Of a stretch of DNA of 58,770 nt, positions 18,390 to 27,769 are shown piece after piece. The DNA is from Nocardia jiangxiensis NBRC 101359 (lineage in GTDB: Bacteria > Actinomycetota > Actinomycetes > Mycobacteriales > Mycobacteriaceae). The stretch is taken from positions 1 to 58,770 of the forward strand of contig NZ_BAGB01000159.1 of NCBI RefSeq assembly GCF_000308615.1. The letters run 5' to 3'. The notes under the pieces were generated by a model. That model did no database searches. It had not been told where the DNA came from and saw only the letters and a program-made list of their open reading frames with translations. Position numbers and translations under genes: made by a program. Positions within the stretch are counted from its first letter, which is position 1; the number at the start of each line of letters is the position of its first letter.

Positions 18390-18728
18390 CTATACCAGGG
18401 TGTCCTGGTGGGCTTTTGTGCCGTAATGGATCTCGTACACGTCATCATCGACCGGGATCGAGTCCCGTTCGATCTGTTCGCGCCAACTGTCGGGCCAGGG
18501 GACATGCGCGTCAGCGACGCGTGCGTGTGGGATCGATACCGCTGTGGGCACGATCGCGGGCTGCTTCGGGCGGTCAGCGCACGAGGGGAGCAAGATCGTG
18601 TCGACGATCTCCACGAGGACGCGATCGGGCACCGAGGCGAACGCCGAGAGGATCTCGTGGTGCAGCAAGACGAAAGGGGGCTCGATGCGTTGCGGTGCGC
18701 TGGGCTTGTCTCCGCGCTGGAAGATCAT
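18390..18728 (-). CDS. Hypothetical protein, 112 residues
   Basis: The minus-strand frame has strongly GC-rich third codon positions, unlike the overlapping plus-strand frame, so I favour it as real. The product contains EPPFVLLHHEILSAFASVP, VLVEIVDTILLPSCADRP and ends DDDVYEIHYGTKAHQDTLV. There are no transmembrane segments and no domain I recognise. No strong ribosome site precedes the ATG at 18728. It lies just downstream of the permease on the same strand with a gap of about 65 bases, so it may be co-transcribed. Confidence 0.5.
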   Translation of the reverse strand: MIFQRGDKPSAPQRIEPPFVLLHHEILSAFASVPDRVLVEIVDTILLPSCADRPKQPAIVPTAVSIPHARVADAHVPWPDSWREQIERDSIPVDDDVYEIHYGTKAHQDTLV

Positions 18729-18794
18729 CAGTAACTTCGCGAAGTGCGCGCTGATCGAGCGGTGCAGCAGCCCTCGGTATCTTTGCCGAAGTTC

Positions 18795-20333
18795 CTACTC
18801 TTGCCCGCTTTCGTCGAGAACCGTGACCGGTTCGCCGTCGTCGTTCCGGCGCAGCGGACGCGCGGCCAGAACCGGGAACCGACCTGTGATGCCCTCGCGC
18901 TGCTGTGCGATGCGCGCTACTCGCTTGCGGGCCAGGAACCACCCGCCGACCAGCGCCGGAACCATGATGCCGCCCCCAGTGAACACCGCGCCGCGCTGCA
19001 CCTCGTCGTCGCTGAACGCCATCAACGCGACTACGGTCACCAGGAACACCAGCGTCGCCACGCTCGTATAGGGCGTGCCGATCAAACGGAACGATGGACG
19101 CTCCGCGAGCCCTTTGCGCCACCAACGCCACAGCTGCAGCTGACAGACGACGATCGCGCCCCACGAGGTGATGGTGCCCAGCGTCGACATATTCAGCACG
19201 ATCTCGAATGCCTTCTCCGGCACTACCGCGTTGAGGCCGACACCGATGAGCGCGATCGCGGCGGTCGCCAGGATGCCGACGTAAGGTACGCCGCCGCGGG
19301 ACATCCGCGCCGCGATCGCCGGCGCACTGCCGTTCATCGACATCGACCGTAGGATCCGGCCGGTCGAATAGAGGCCGGCGTTCAGGCTGGAGAATGCCGC
19401 GGTCAGCACGACCAGGTTCATGACCGACCCGGCGCCGTCCAAGCCGATCCGCGAGAAGAAGGTGACGAAGGGACTCTCACCGGACTTGAAGGCGGTGTAG
19501 GGCAGGAGCAGACCGAGCAGCACCAGCGATCCGACGTAGAACAGTGCGATCCGGGCGATGACGGAGTTGATCGCGCGCGGCATGATTTTCTCCGGGTTCT
19601 CCGTTTCGCCGGCCGCGGTGCCAACCAGTTCCACTGCGGCGTAGGCGAATACGACACCCGTGGTGACAAGAACCAGTGGCAGGACGCCGCTCGGGAACAG
19701 CCCGCCGTTGTGGGCTATCACGCTCGGACCGGTGGTTTCGCCCTTGATGGTGAACCGGCCTACGAGGAAGACGGTGCCGATGATCAAGAAGGTGACCAGC
19801 GCGACGACCTTGATCAGCGCGGCCCAGAACTCCAGCTCACCGAACCACTTCACAGAGACGAGGTTGATGCCCACCACCAAGGCCAGAGCGACCAGGGCGA
19901 TCAGCCACTGCGGGATCGCCGCGAAGGCCCCCCAGTAATGGACATACGTGGCGACGGCGGTGATGTCCACGATTCCGGTCATGCACCACTGGAAGAAGTA
20001 CATCCATCCGACCGCGAAAGCCAGCTTCTCGCCGTAGAACTCGCGGGCGTAGGAAACGAACGACCCCGAGGACGGACGGTGCAGCACCAACTCACCCAGC
20101 GCCCGCAGGATGAAGAACACGAATACACCACAAACGGCGTACACGATGAACAATCCCGGGCCCGCCCCGGCCAAACGCCCACCCGCACCCAGGAACAGCC
20201 CGGTACCGATGGCGCCACCGATCGCGATCATCTGCAGCTGACGCGGACGCAACGCTTTGTGATATCCCGCATCTTCCGCATGCAGCGCATCCGCAGACGC
20301 CGACACCTCCGAGGTGGGTCGCACTGTAGTCAT
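18795..20333 (-). CDS. ansP: Asparagine/aspartate-type amino acid permease
   Basis: 512-residue amino acid/polyamine/organocation transporter with about 12 membrane segments. The N-terminus (GYHKALRPRQLQMIAIGGAI, GTGLFLGAGGRL, LRALGELVLHRPSSGSFVSY) matches mycobacterial AnsP1/AnsP2 almost continuously, including the GxGxGLF substrate-loop motif in helix 1. AnsP proteins import aspartate or asparagine by proton symport; which one this prefers cannot be read from sequence. The cytosolic C-terminal tail (LDESGQE) is short. It is apparently transcribed from its own promoter in 20334-20410. Confidence 0.85.
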   Translation of the reverse strand: MTTVRPTSEVSASADALHAEDAGYHKALRPRQLQMIAIGGAIGTGLFLGAGGRLAGAGPGLFIVYAVCGVFVFFILRALGELVLHRPSSGSFVSYAREFYGEKLAFAVGWMYFFQWCMTGIVDITAVATYVHYWGAFAAIPQWLIALVALALVVGINLVSVKWFGELEFWAALIKVVALVTFLIIGTVFLVGRFTIKGETTGPSVIAHNGGLFPSGVLPLVLVTTGVVFAYAAVELVGTAAGETENPEKIMPRAINSVIARIALFYVGSLVLLGLLLPYTAFKSGESPFVTFFSRIGLDGAGSVMNLVVLTAAFSSLNAGLYSTGRILRSMSMNGSAPAIAARMSRGGVPYVGILATAAIALIGVGLNAVVPEKAFEIVLNMSTLGTITSWGAIVVCQLQLWRWWRKGLAERPSFRLIGTPYTSVATLVFLVTVVALMAFSDDEVQRGAVFTGGGIMVPALVGGWFLARKRVARIAQQREGITGRFPVLAARPLRRNDDGEPVTVLDESGQE

Positions 20334-20973
20334 GCCTGGGTCCTCTCTCAGGTGGCGGAGACCATATCGCTGATTAATGTACCGTCAATCAACGTCCCGA
20401 TCTATAGGTGCGCTGCGTTCGGGCTACCTCTTACGACTTGATCCGCTATTGGGATCCAGGCGTGCCGGTCTGGGGGAGGCGGATGATTCCACTGGCTGGC
20501 GTCGCGGTCGGATACCAGTCCGGCGACGGCGAGGTAGGTCTGCGAAAGTGTGTGGCGGTGGCGGCCCGGGCCGGCACCCGTCCCAGGTCGCCGCCACCGG
20601 TGTTGGGTGTTGAAACTGTGGGCGCGCATCCCGATCGACTGTCTCCGTGGTGGGGTGCGCGGAAGCACCCAGACTCTACGGACAAGCCGAGCAGGCCGAC
20701 GGCCCGCCTCAGTGACCTTTCCGCGGATATTTGTGTAATGGTCTGCGAGACAGGGGTTTGCGCTGTCGGCGAAGTCTCATTATCACCCTCTGGTGTCAAA
20801 GCTCCGTTGGATACACCGTCGGTCATCACCTGCACGATCCCCGTGGCCCGGGCCGGTATGCGCCGGGGCCACCGCGTGGCCCCGCTGCTCGCTGAGGCGG
20901 TCGGTTCCTGGTGGGCGCGATTTGAGGCAGACGCCTCATGCGACCACGGAGGCGGCGGACCGATGATCAGGGC
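20334..20973. other. Intergenic stretch without a supported gene
   Basis: This 640-bp stretch separates the divergent permease and ABC exporter. Open frames on both strands have irregular third-position composition and no recognisable domains. It presumably contains both promoters, but I cannot place them with confidence. Confidence 0.4.
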
Positions 20974-22752
20974 ATGACGAAGCGAATTCAGGAATCACAG
21001 AGATCATCGGTCATGACCGAATTGACGGTCGAATTACCGAACGTCGGGCAGTTCGGTACCCGCACTTCGGATCATGTACCTGGAGTGGCGGGTGGCGGGC
21101 GAGTCGATGCGGTGGAGGTAAGCCAGCATGTCGGGGCGCGGCAGATTCTCCAGGAACTGTCGTTGTCGGTCGAACCAGGCGAGTTGGTCGCCGTCGCAGG
21201 CGGCAGTGGAGCAGGAAAGACCACATTGCTGGAGATCCTCGCGGGACTGCGGCCACCGTCTGCCGGGGAGGTTCGGCATGATGGCGTCGTTCGCGGAACA
21301 CGAGTCAGCGCCGATTCCCGTATCGGCTACGTGCCCCAGGAGGACATCATCCACCTCGAGATGCCCCTGCGCCGCACGCTGCGCTACGCGGCACGGCTGC
21401 GGCTGCCCGCAGGCACATCCGCGGCCGAGGCGGACCGGCTGGTCGAAGAGACCATGCATGACCTGGACCTGGCTGATCGGGCCGAGGTGCCGGTCGGTGC
21501 GCTCTCGGGCGGCCAGCGCAAACGGGCCAGCATCGCCGTGGAGTTACTGACTCGGCCACACCTTTTCTTCCTCGACGAACCCACCTCGGGGCTCGATCCG
21601 TCGACCGCAGCCGACGTGATGCGCCTGCTGCGCCGGCTCGGCCAGCGCGGGGTCACAGTCGTTCTCACGACGCATGAGCCGGCCGACATCGACCGGTGTG
21701 ACCGGGTGGTATTCCTGGCGCGCGGCGGCCACCTGGCCTTCACCGGCAGCCCGACCGAGGCTCGGCGCTACTTCGGTGTGGAGGATCTCGCCGAGGTGTA
21801 CGACCGGGTCGCTCGTGAGCACACCCCTCAGATCTGGGCGGAGCGATTCGCGGATGGCCGAGGGAAGTTCGAAGTCCGGCCTGGCTCGGCTCCACTGCCC
21901 ATCCCTGCCACCCGTTCGGACGTCCAGCGCACCGGCATGGTCCAGCAATGGTGGCTACTGACACGACGCAATGTTGACGTTCTCCTGCGCAACCGGTTGA
22001 CGCTGGCGGTCCTGCTCGGCTCACCGGTGCTGGTCACTGCGATGATGGCGACGTTGTTCCAGCGCGGCGCGTTCGATCCGCGTAGCGAAGCCGACCTCGG
22101 CCCGGTCCAGATCGTGTTCTGGATCGCATTCGCAGGCTTCTTCTTCGGCCTTACCTACGGTCTGCTCCAGATCGTCGGGGAGATGGCCGTCTTCCGGCGG
22201 GAGCGCCTGGCCGGGCTCAGCGTGGGCGCCTACGTGGCATCCAAGGTGACAGCGCTGCTTCCGGTGCTGACTGGAGTGAGCGCGGTGCTCCTGGGGGTGC
22301 TGCGGGCGCTCGGTCGGCTCCCCGCCGTTGGATGGGAGGTGTCCGGTTTCCTGTTTGTGACGATTGTGATCGAGGCGACCTCGGCGCTGGCCCTCGGATT
22401 GCTCGCCTCGGCCGCGGTCTCCAACGCCGCGCAGGCCGCTCTCGCCCTGCCGATGCTCTGCTTCCCTCAGGTTCTGTTCGGTGGAGCGATAGTCCCGGTT
22501 GACCGGATGGCTCTCCCGGGACGCCTGATGAGTCTCGGTCTATCCAACCGGCACGCATTCGAAGCGCTGGGTCGCGACCTGGATCTCGAGCGGTACACTG
22601 CCACGCTGCCTGCCATGTCCGCCTATGGCGACACCTTCCACGGAGGCACCGGCGCCAGTCTCATCGCGCTCGCCTCGTTGGCCGTTGGCCTCATACTGGC
22701 CACGATATGGGTCTTGGACCGGCGATCCCGGCCCGGCGCATCTCGGTGGTGA
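20974..22752 (+). CDS. ABCG-like half exporter (ATPase fused to ABC-2 permease)
   Basis: 592 residues from the ATG at 20974; in-frame ATGs at 20938 and 21013 are alternatives. The N-terminal ATPase has Walker A GGSGAGKTT (77-85), signature LSGGQRKR (177-184), Walker B LFFLDEPTSGLD (from 197) and the H-loop THEPAD. The C-terminal half (about 340-592) has roughly six membrane helices, as in ABC-2 permeases and eukaryotic ABCG half-transporters. Such proteins dimerise to export hydrophobic compounds. The substrate is unknown. It is convergent with the HD/LuxR regulator. Confidence 0.85.
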   Translation: MTKRIQESQRSSVMTELTVELPNVGQFGTRTSDHVPGVAGGGRVDAVEVSQHVGARQILQELSLSVEPGELVAVAGGSGAGKTTLLEILAGLRPPSAGEVRHDGVVRGTRVSADSRIGYVPQEDIIHLEMPLRRTLRYAARLRLPAGTSAAEADRLVEETMHDLDLADRAEVPVGALSGGQRKRASIAVELLTRPHLFFLDEPTSGLDPSTAADVMRLLRRLGQRGVTVVLTTHEPADIDRCDRVVFLARGGHLAFTGSPTEARRYFGVEDLAEVYDRVAREHTPQIWAERFADGRGKFEVRPGSAPLPIPATRSDVQRTGMVQQWWLLTRRNVDVLLRNRLTLAVLLGSPVLVTAMMATLFQRGAFDPRSEADLGPVQIVFWIAFAGFFFGLTYGLLQIVGEMAVFRRERLAGLSVGAYVASKVTALLPVLTGVSAVLLGVLRALGRLPAVGWEVSGFLFVTIVIEATSALALGLLASAAVSNAAQAALALPMLCFPQVLFGGAIVPVDRMALPGRLMSLGLSNRHAFEALGRDLDLERYTATLPAMSAYGDTFHGGTGASLIALASLAVGLILATIWVLDRRSRPGASRW

Positions 22753-22910
22753 AGTCCCCACGCATGTCGGCTCCGCCAACCCGTCACCGGGGCCGACTGT
22801 GCGTAATCAGCCGGGTTTCCAGCGCGCTCCATATGGCGACCTGCCCGTCGACAGGACGCGTGTCGACTATGCCGCTGAGCCGTGTGACGTCGATATCGGG
22901 CCGGGCAGTA

Positions 22911-24545
22911 TCATTGGTGGTGCCGAGCTGAAGTACCTGGCGCAGCGGACGCTTCAGTTCCCACGGCCGCATTGACCGGGAACCCCGCCAGACCCCGATC
23001 GATCGCGGCGAGACTGGCCTGCGTGCGGTTGTTGACGCCGAGCTTCGCGTAGACACGTTCGACGTGGTTGCGTGCCGTTTTCACGGCGATGAACAGTTCG
23101 GCGGCGATTTCTCGGTTCGATCGGCCCTGTGCGACGAGTCGTAGGATCTCGACTTCGCGGTCGGTCAGCCCGGCAGGCCAGGGCGTCCGCCGCGAGATCC
23201 GCGGACCGGCCACCGCGAGCACGGCCGCAGCCGACTCGGCGTCGAAGCGTCCGGCACGCGCCTGCTTTCGTAACTGGTCGGCAGCCCCGCGAGGATCGAG
23301 CGGTGGCCGGTAGGGCCGCGGCTCGAGCAGTCGCTGATAAGCTTCCGCCGCGGCAAGGAGCCGGTCCTGCGCGGTCAACTCCGCGCCTGCGATCCCCCGG
23401 GGAAAGCCGGACCCGTCCATCCGTTCGCGGTGCTTCATCGCGATGGACACCACCGACTCCAAGCCGCTGACTCGACTGAGTATCCGCCCGGTCAGATCGG
23501 GATACATCCGTACCCGTTCCCATTCAGCTGTAGTGAGCGGCCTCTTCTTCTCCCAGATCCGGTTGGACACTCCCATTTTGCCCAGACTGTGCACTAGGCC
23601 GGCACGGTAGAGATGCGTGATGTCCGACGGCGACATGCCCAGGTGTCGGGCTGCCCCGGCCACCAGATTCGCGACGCCACGTGAATGCCCCAGAGTGAAC
23701 GGAGATTTGAGATCGACGAAATCAGCCATGGCCTGGAGTAACTTGTCGGTCTCCTCGGCCGTCAGGGTGCGGTCACGATCCGGTGCTTGGGCCAACGCTC
23801 TGGTCCAGACGTCGACGTCGAGCAACTCGTCGACGATCGCCGCCGCGTCGCGATCGAACACCGTCACCACGGCCGGGCTGAACTGACTGCCGCGGCGAGA
23901 ATGCAGGACATCCTTCGCGTGCTCGAGCCCACCCGTCCGCAGGTGCACCTCGACGACATCTGCCACGTGAGCGATGTGGATCTCGATCGGGATATCGTCT
24001 CCGCGAGAACCGTTGGGCAACCCTCGGCCGTCCCAGCGTTCGAAGGCGTAGGCCAGCGCCTTTCCGACCTGCTCGTCCAAGCCCATCCGATCCGATAGAA
24101 CCCCGGCGGAACTGCAATGCGACTGGATCAGTGTGGCGACCTGGCTGCGAGCCGTGACCAGAAAGGCAGCGGCACGGACGCCGCGCTCCCAGCCTGGCAA
24201 TCCGCGTCCGACATGACCCATCATCAGCCGCAGAAACGGCAGGCCGGTCATGTCCACCGTGTAGGTGTCGGCTCGGAAGGCGATGTCGTCGCCGAAGAGC
24301 GCCGAAAGTTCGTGCGAGTCGGCGTGACAACCGATCCACCCGACCAGATTGGCGTAGTACACGGTCGCCTGCTGTTGCAGGTCGAGCCCCATCCGCTCGG
24401 CGATCCGTGTCGCGATCAGGGACGACCGAAGCATGTGTTCCATCGGCTGACCCAGACCGAGGTCGATCGCAAGCGATGTCGCGGCGAGCAGTTCGGCTCT
24501 GCTCAGGCCCCTTCCCGGCCCGGGCAGCGTCCCGTGCAGGTGCAT
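22911..24545 (-). CDS. LuxR-type regulator with degenerate HD/HD-GYP domains
   Basis: About 544 residues from the chosen ATG at 24545; the frame is open to 24920 and GTG starts near 24560-24570 are possible. The C-terminus is a LuxR helix-turn-helix (LTDREVEILRLVAQGRSNRE from about 460). The middle (about 285-400) is an HD-GYP-like fold: GHSRGVANL, then VHSLGKMGVSN where HDxGKxG is expected (Asp replaced by Ser320), and KHRERMDGSGFPRG where HHExxDGSGYP is expected (first His lost). The N-terminal half resembles a second HD-like helical domain. Metal-dependent phosphohydrolase activity is therefore doubtful; a sensor role for the fold is my inference. Confidence 0.75.
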   Translation of the reverse strand: MHLHGTLPGPGRGLSRAELLAATSLAIDLGLGQPMEHMLRSSLIATRIAERMGLDLQQQATVYYANLVGWIGCHADSHELSALFGDDIAFRADTYTVDMTGLPFLRLMMGHVGRGLPGWERGVRAAAFLVTARSQVATLIQSHCSSAGVLSDRMGLDEQVGKALAYAFERWDGRGLPNGSRGDDIPIEIHIAHVADVVEVHLRTGGLEHAKDVLHSRRGSQFSPAVVTVFDRDAAAIVDELLDVDVWTRALAQAPDRDRTLTAEETDKLLQAMADFVDLKSPFTLGHSRGVANLVAGAARHLGMSPSDITHLYRAGLVHSLGKMGVSNRIWEKKRPLTTAEWERVRMYPDLTGRILSRVSGLESVVSIAMKHRERMDGSGFPRGIAGAELTAQDRLLAAAEAYQRLLEPRPYRPPLDPRGAADQLRKQARAGRFDAESAAAVLAVAGPRISRRTPWPAGLTDREVEILRLVAQGRSNREIAAELFIAVKTARNHVERVYAKLGVNNRTQASLAAIDRGLAGFPVNAAVGTEASAAPGTSARHHQ

Positions 24546-24775
24546 CTCCCCATTGTCCACCCGAACGACGGCCACCTCTGTGCGAGAGACGAGCCCACCG
24601 TGTATCCGCGCCGCACCCCGCGCAGCCGTCGTCGGCCCTGCAGAGTCGATCGCCGCCGAGGTTCGAGGAACCGGTGGCGACGTCGTCTCCGCCCTTGACT
24701 GCTCGCATGCCGAACGAATCGCGTTCCGGTCAGTGCGCTGGCCCGCACGCCGGTTCCTACGTGTTTGTCCAGCTG

Positions 24776-25155
24776 TCACACCAGTTCGCAGAACCTCCAG
24801 CAGGGCAGCGTCCAGGCATTCACCGCAGCAGCCTGCCGGGAGCTTTCGAATGGGGCCAGGGAGATGTGCACGCGGCCGACCAGGACGAGGGCCTCGATGA
24901 GTGAGCCGACGACTCAGCAAGGGCCTGCCCGGAGGTGACGCTGTAGGTCGCGATCGCGACGGCGATCGCGAGCTCGAAATTGTTGCTCGCAGCGGTGAAG
25001 GCCAGCGTGATGGTGCGTTCGTAGCCCAGCCCGATCACACGTCCATACAGGTAGCCCCCGCCCCACATGATCGCGAAGTACGCCAGCAGCGGGACCGCGA
25101 TCCGCACCACATCCAAAGGCCGGGAGGTGATCTGGTGGCCTTGCAGCGGGAACAT
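24776..25155 (-). pseudogene. Arsenite efflux protein Acr3, C-terminal relic
   Basis: The frame starting MFPLQGHQITSRPLDVVRIA continues as PLLAYFAIMWGGGYLYGRV and LAFTAASNNFELAIAVAIAT, which is diagnostic of Acr3 arsenite permeases. After SGQALAE the Acr3 reading moves to another frame (VGSLIEALVLVGRVHISLAP), so there is a frameshift near 24905. The first 250 or so residues are missing at a junction with the SnoaL relic. It is not functional. Confidence 0.8.
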
Positions 25156-25179
25156 CCGCTCGCAGGTGTCCGCTGTTGG

Positions 25180-25514
25180 TCAGGCCAGGTGGTTGCAGGT
25201 GTCGCCGGTGAAGTCGAGGTGAGAATAGTCGCGGCTGCTGAATTTCCAGCCGTTGTGTGATCGGGTCCGTCGAATTCGGTGATCGGATTGGTGATCAGGT
25301 GGCGGGTGCGTGGGGTGTGGTCGTCGTGCACGATGAGCATGGCCTGCATGATCTCGGTGACATGTTCTGTTCCGTGGCCGGTGACCTGCTCACCGACGAT
25401 GATGTCGGCGTCGGCGAATAGTGCTGCCACACCGGCGAAGTCGCCTGCGTCGAGCATCTCGGCGTACCGGTAGAGCAAGGTGCGGATTGCGTGTCTGTCG
25501 TTGCCGCCGTTCAT
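25180..25514 (-). pseudogene. SnoaL-like (NTF2-fold) protein with internal deletion
   Basis: The ATG at 25514 overlaps the P450 stop as ATGA. The N-terminal part (AIRTLLYRYAEMLDAGDFAG, ADIIVGEQVTGHG, RHLITNPITEFDGPDHTT) is a clear SnoaL/NTF2-fold dehydratase- or isomerase-like protein. The expected C-terminus (NGWKFSSRDYSHLDFTGD, then TCNHLA and a stop) follows at once but in another frame, with about 35-40 middle residues missing. The gene was therefore coupled to the P450 and later lost its core. Confidence 0.7.
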
Positions 25515-26755
25515 GATGGACGCACTGTCATCGGCAGGGTCTGCAGTCGTCGGGAGAGCAAACTGCGCGCCCATTGCGGGTGTGCTGTGTCGACGTCGAA
25601 TTCCGCGGTGGCATCGAGCAGGAACTCGATGCCCATACGTCCCTCGAGCCGGGCCAGGGCTGCACCCACGCACAAGTGTGCTCCTTTGCCGAATGCCATG
25701 TGCGAGCGCCGTTTCGACGGGTCGAGGCTTATGCTGTCCGGGTCTTCGAACCGTTGCGGATCACGGTTGGCCGCCGGCCACGCCAGATACAGGTGAGATC
25801 CAGCGGGCAGGGCCACCTGAGCGAGGGTGGTGTCGGCGACGACATGGCGGAAGTGACCGCGAAACGGCGACTCCAGCCGCAATGCTTCTTCGACGAACGC
25901 TGGGACGAGGCCACGATCGGCTCGTAATCGCGCCATGATGTCCTCGCGCTGCGCCAAGAGCCAGACCGAGGTGCCCAGCAGGCTGATCGTGGATTCGGCG
26001 CCGGCGGCCACGAGCTGGATCAGGACCATCACAGCGGTGTCGTGGTCGATCGCGCCATCATCGACGAGACGGGCAATATCACCCAGGACGTTGTCTCCTG
26101 GTTCGCCCGACACGGCCGCGAATGCTTCGGCGAGGTATGCGGCCAGTTCGCCCACCGCGTCTCGGGCGTCGCTGAGCTGCTCGGGGGTGACCACGCCATC
26201 GAGTAGCGCGGTACTGGCGAACGCCCACCGCACCAGTCGATCGATATCGCAGGGAGGCAACCCCATCAACTCGGTGACCACTGCCATCGGGAGCCGTTGA
26301 CCGACCGCCTGTACCCAATCGATACGGCCGTCGGTCAGGCCCTCATCCCACAATCGGCGAAAGGTGGCCGCGATGAACGGCGTCAGAGCCCGGATATGTT
26401 TCGCGGTCAGTGACGGCGTCACTACCTTGCGATGGTGCCGATGCATCGGGTCGTCGGCGGTCGCGAGCACATGCACCGGCGATCCGAGTTCGGCGACCGG
26501 GAACTGTGTCACCGTCCCGTCCTCATGCCACACCATCGTCGCGGTGAGATTCGAGGAGAACTCCTGCGCGCGCCCGACCACCTCGGAGATCAGCTCCCAC
26601 GAGCTCACCAGATAGAACGACGAATCACCCAGCCGGTGCACCGGGGACGCCTCGCGAAGCTCCGAGAAATACGGGTACGGGTTGTCGAGATCATGCATGT
26701 GAACAGGGTCGATGCGCCTGGACCTGCGCGCAAGAGGCCCATCCGAAGTCGACAT
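25511..26755 (-). CDS. Cytochrome P450
   Basis: 414 residues, soluble class I bacterial P450. The I-helix reads AAGAESTISL (acid-alcohol pair Glu-Ser/Thr), the ExxR motif is EALR (290-293), and the haem loop is FGKGAHLCVGAALAR with Cys362 as the thiolate ligand. The natural redox partner is not adjacent; the ferredoxin system at 48-49.7 kb could serve it. It is coupled to a now broken SnoaL gene and divergent from a TetR gene with a palindrome in the 96-bp gap. Substrate unknown. Confidence 0.9.
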   Translation of the reverse strand: MSTSDGPLARRSRRIDPVHMHDLDNPYPYFSELREASPVHRLGDSSFYLVSSWELISEVVGRAQEFSSNLTATMVWHEDGTVTQFPVAELGSPVHVLATADDPMHRHHRKVVTPSLTAKHIRALTPFIAATFRRLWDEGLTDGRIDWVQAVGQRLPMAVVTELMGLPPCDIDRLVRWAFASTALLDGVVTPEQLSDARDAVGELAAYLAEAFAAVSGEPGDNVLGDIARLVDDGAIDHDTAVMVLIQLVAAGAESTISLLGTSVWLLAQREDIMARLRADRGLVPAFVEEALRLESPFRGHFRHVVADTTLAQVALPAGSHLYLAWPAANRDPQRFEDPDSISLDPSKRRSHMAFGKGAHLCVGAALARLEGRMGIEFLLDATAEFDVDTAHPQWARSLLSRRLQTLPMTVRPS

Positions 26756-26837
26756 CTGCCCCTGCCGCGCGGTGGCGCCGGGTGTCTCGCGCCGACGCCG
26801 CGGCCTGTTCGTGCAGTCGAATCAAAATGTAGGGCTG

Positions 26838-26850
26838 TCTCATAATGAGA
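26838..26850. promoter_or_regulatory. Palindromic operator between P450 and tetR
   Basis: TCTCAT-A-ATGAGA is a perfect inverted repeat ending one base before the tetR start at 26852. Its position in the divergent gap suggests autoregulation by the TetR protein and control of the P450. Confidence 0.5.
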
Positions 26851-26851
26851 T

Positions 26852-27448
26852 ATGCCTCATGACTGGCTCGTCGGTCCCAGCCGCTCCGACAGCGCCCGTG
26901 AACGCCTCTACACGATCGCCGGGGAGCTGATCGCCGAGCGCGGGGTCGATCACTTCGACATCAACGAACTCGCAGCCCGGGCGCATTGTTCGCGCGCCAC
27001 CATCTACCGGCACACCGGCGGCAAGAAACAACTCGTGGAAGCGGTGTTCATCGGCACATCAACCCGGATCACCGATACCGTTCGCCACGCGGTGGCCGAT
27101 ACCACCGGACTCGACCGCGCCCGTACCGCTTTCACTGTGGCCCTGCGGGAGATCCGGGCCGATCCGATCGCCCGCCGGTTCCCACAATCACGCAACGTGA
27201 TCGAGGGCGCGCGAATCGCCGTACGATCATCCGCCGTGTCGGCAATCGCCGCCGAGCTCATCGGACTGAACCCCACCGATACTTCCCTCACAGCACTGGC
27301 CGTCCGATCATTTCTTGCGCTCTTGCTCTGGCCGCCGGCGGACCGGACAGACGAACCACCCCTCATCGACACACTCGCCACCGGACTACTTGCCGCGCAA
27401 GGGCACACGGACAGGACCGTATCGACAACCGAGGCGGCCCACCGGTGA
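26852..27448 (+). CDS. TetR-family transcriptional regulator
   Basis: 198 residues. The N-terminal helix-turn-helix spans about 15-60 (ERLYTIAGELIAERGVDHFD, INELAARAHCSRATIYRHTG). The C-terminal helical ligand/dimer domain is unclassified. It is divergent from the P450 gene, with a perfect palindrome at its start, so it most likely represses the P450 unit and itself. Very short or leaderless 5' region: the operator abuts the ATG. Confidence 0.85.
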   Translation: MPHDWLVGPSRSDSARERLYTIAGELIAERGVDHFDINELAARAHCSRATIYRHTGGKKQLVEAVFIGTSTRITDTVRHAVADTTGLDRARTAFTVALREIRADPIARRFPQSRNVIEGARIAVRSSAVSAIAAELIGLNPTDTSLTALAVRSFLALLLWPPADRTDEPPLIDTLATGLLAAQGHTDRTVSTTEAAHR

Positions 27449-27769
27449 CGCGGTGAGTCAGGTCTGTCTCAGCGCGTAGCTCGGAGCATCCCGGACCAGG
27501 AGTACGCCACTCCTGGACGAACTACTGGCGTCTGTCCGCGGATATGACCGCGTCGGCCGGGGTGGTCCGCGAGTTCGTGCAGCTGATGACCGACTACCGC
27601 TGGCGGCGACGTCGACGCACGGAGCAAGCAGGAGCGGATGGTGAGGTCCGGCCGGAATCCGCTGATCTGTTTCGTGCAGATCAGCACACCGCGTTGGCTG
27701 CGAATCTCTGGGCAAGGCCGCGCGCCCGTGTCGCAGGCACTGTCACGTGGCGGGTGCCGGGATCGAGGA

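Noticed and set aside
18408..18734. 108-codon plus-strand frame
   Set aside because: The overlapping minus-strand frame has much stronger GC bias at third codon positions and was preferred.
20408..20977. 189-codon plus-strand frame before the ABC exporter
   Set aside because: No domain, irregular codon positions and no ribosome site; treated as intergenic.
24545..24920. N-terminal extension of the HD/LuxR regulator
   Set aside because: The extra 125 residues are Arg/Pro-rich, overlap the Acr3 relic in another frame, and have no counterpart in the family pattern I know.
25511..26755. Linking the 25.5-kb P450 to the RiPP-like locus
   Set aside because: It is 24 kb away, has its own TetR regulator and SnoaL partner, and no small ORF with a ribosome site adjoins it.
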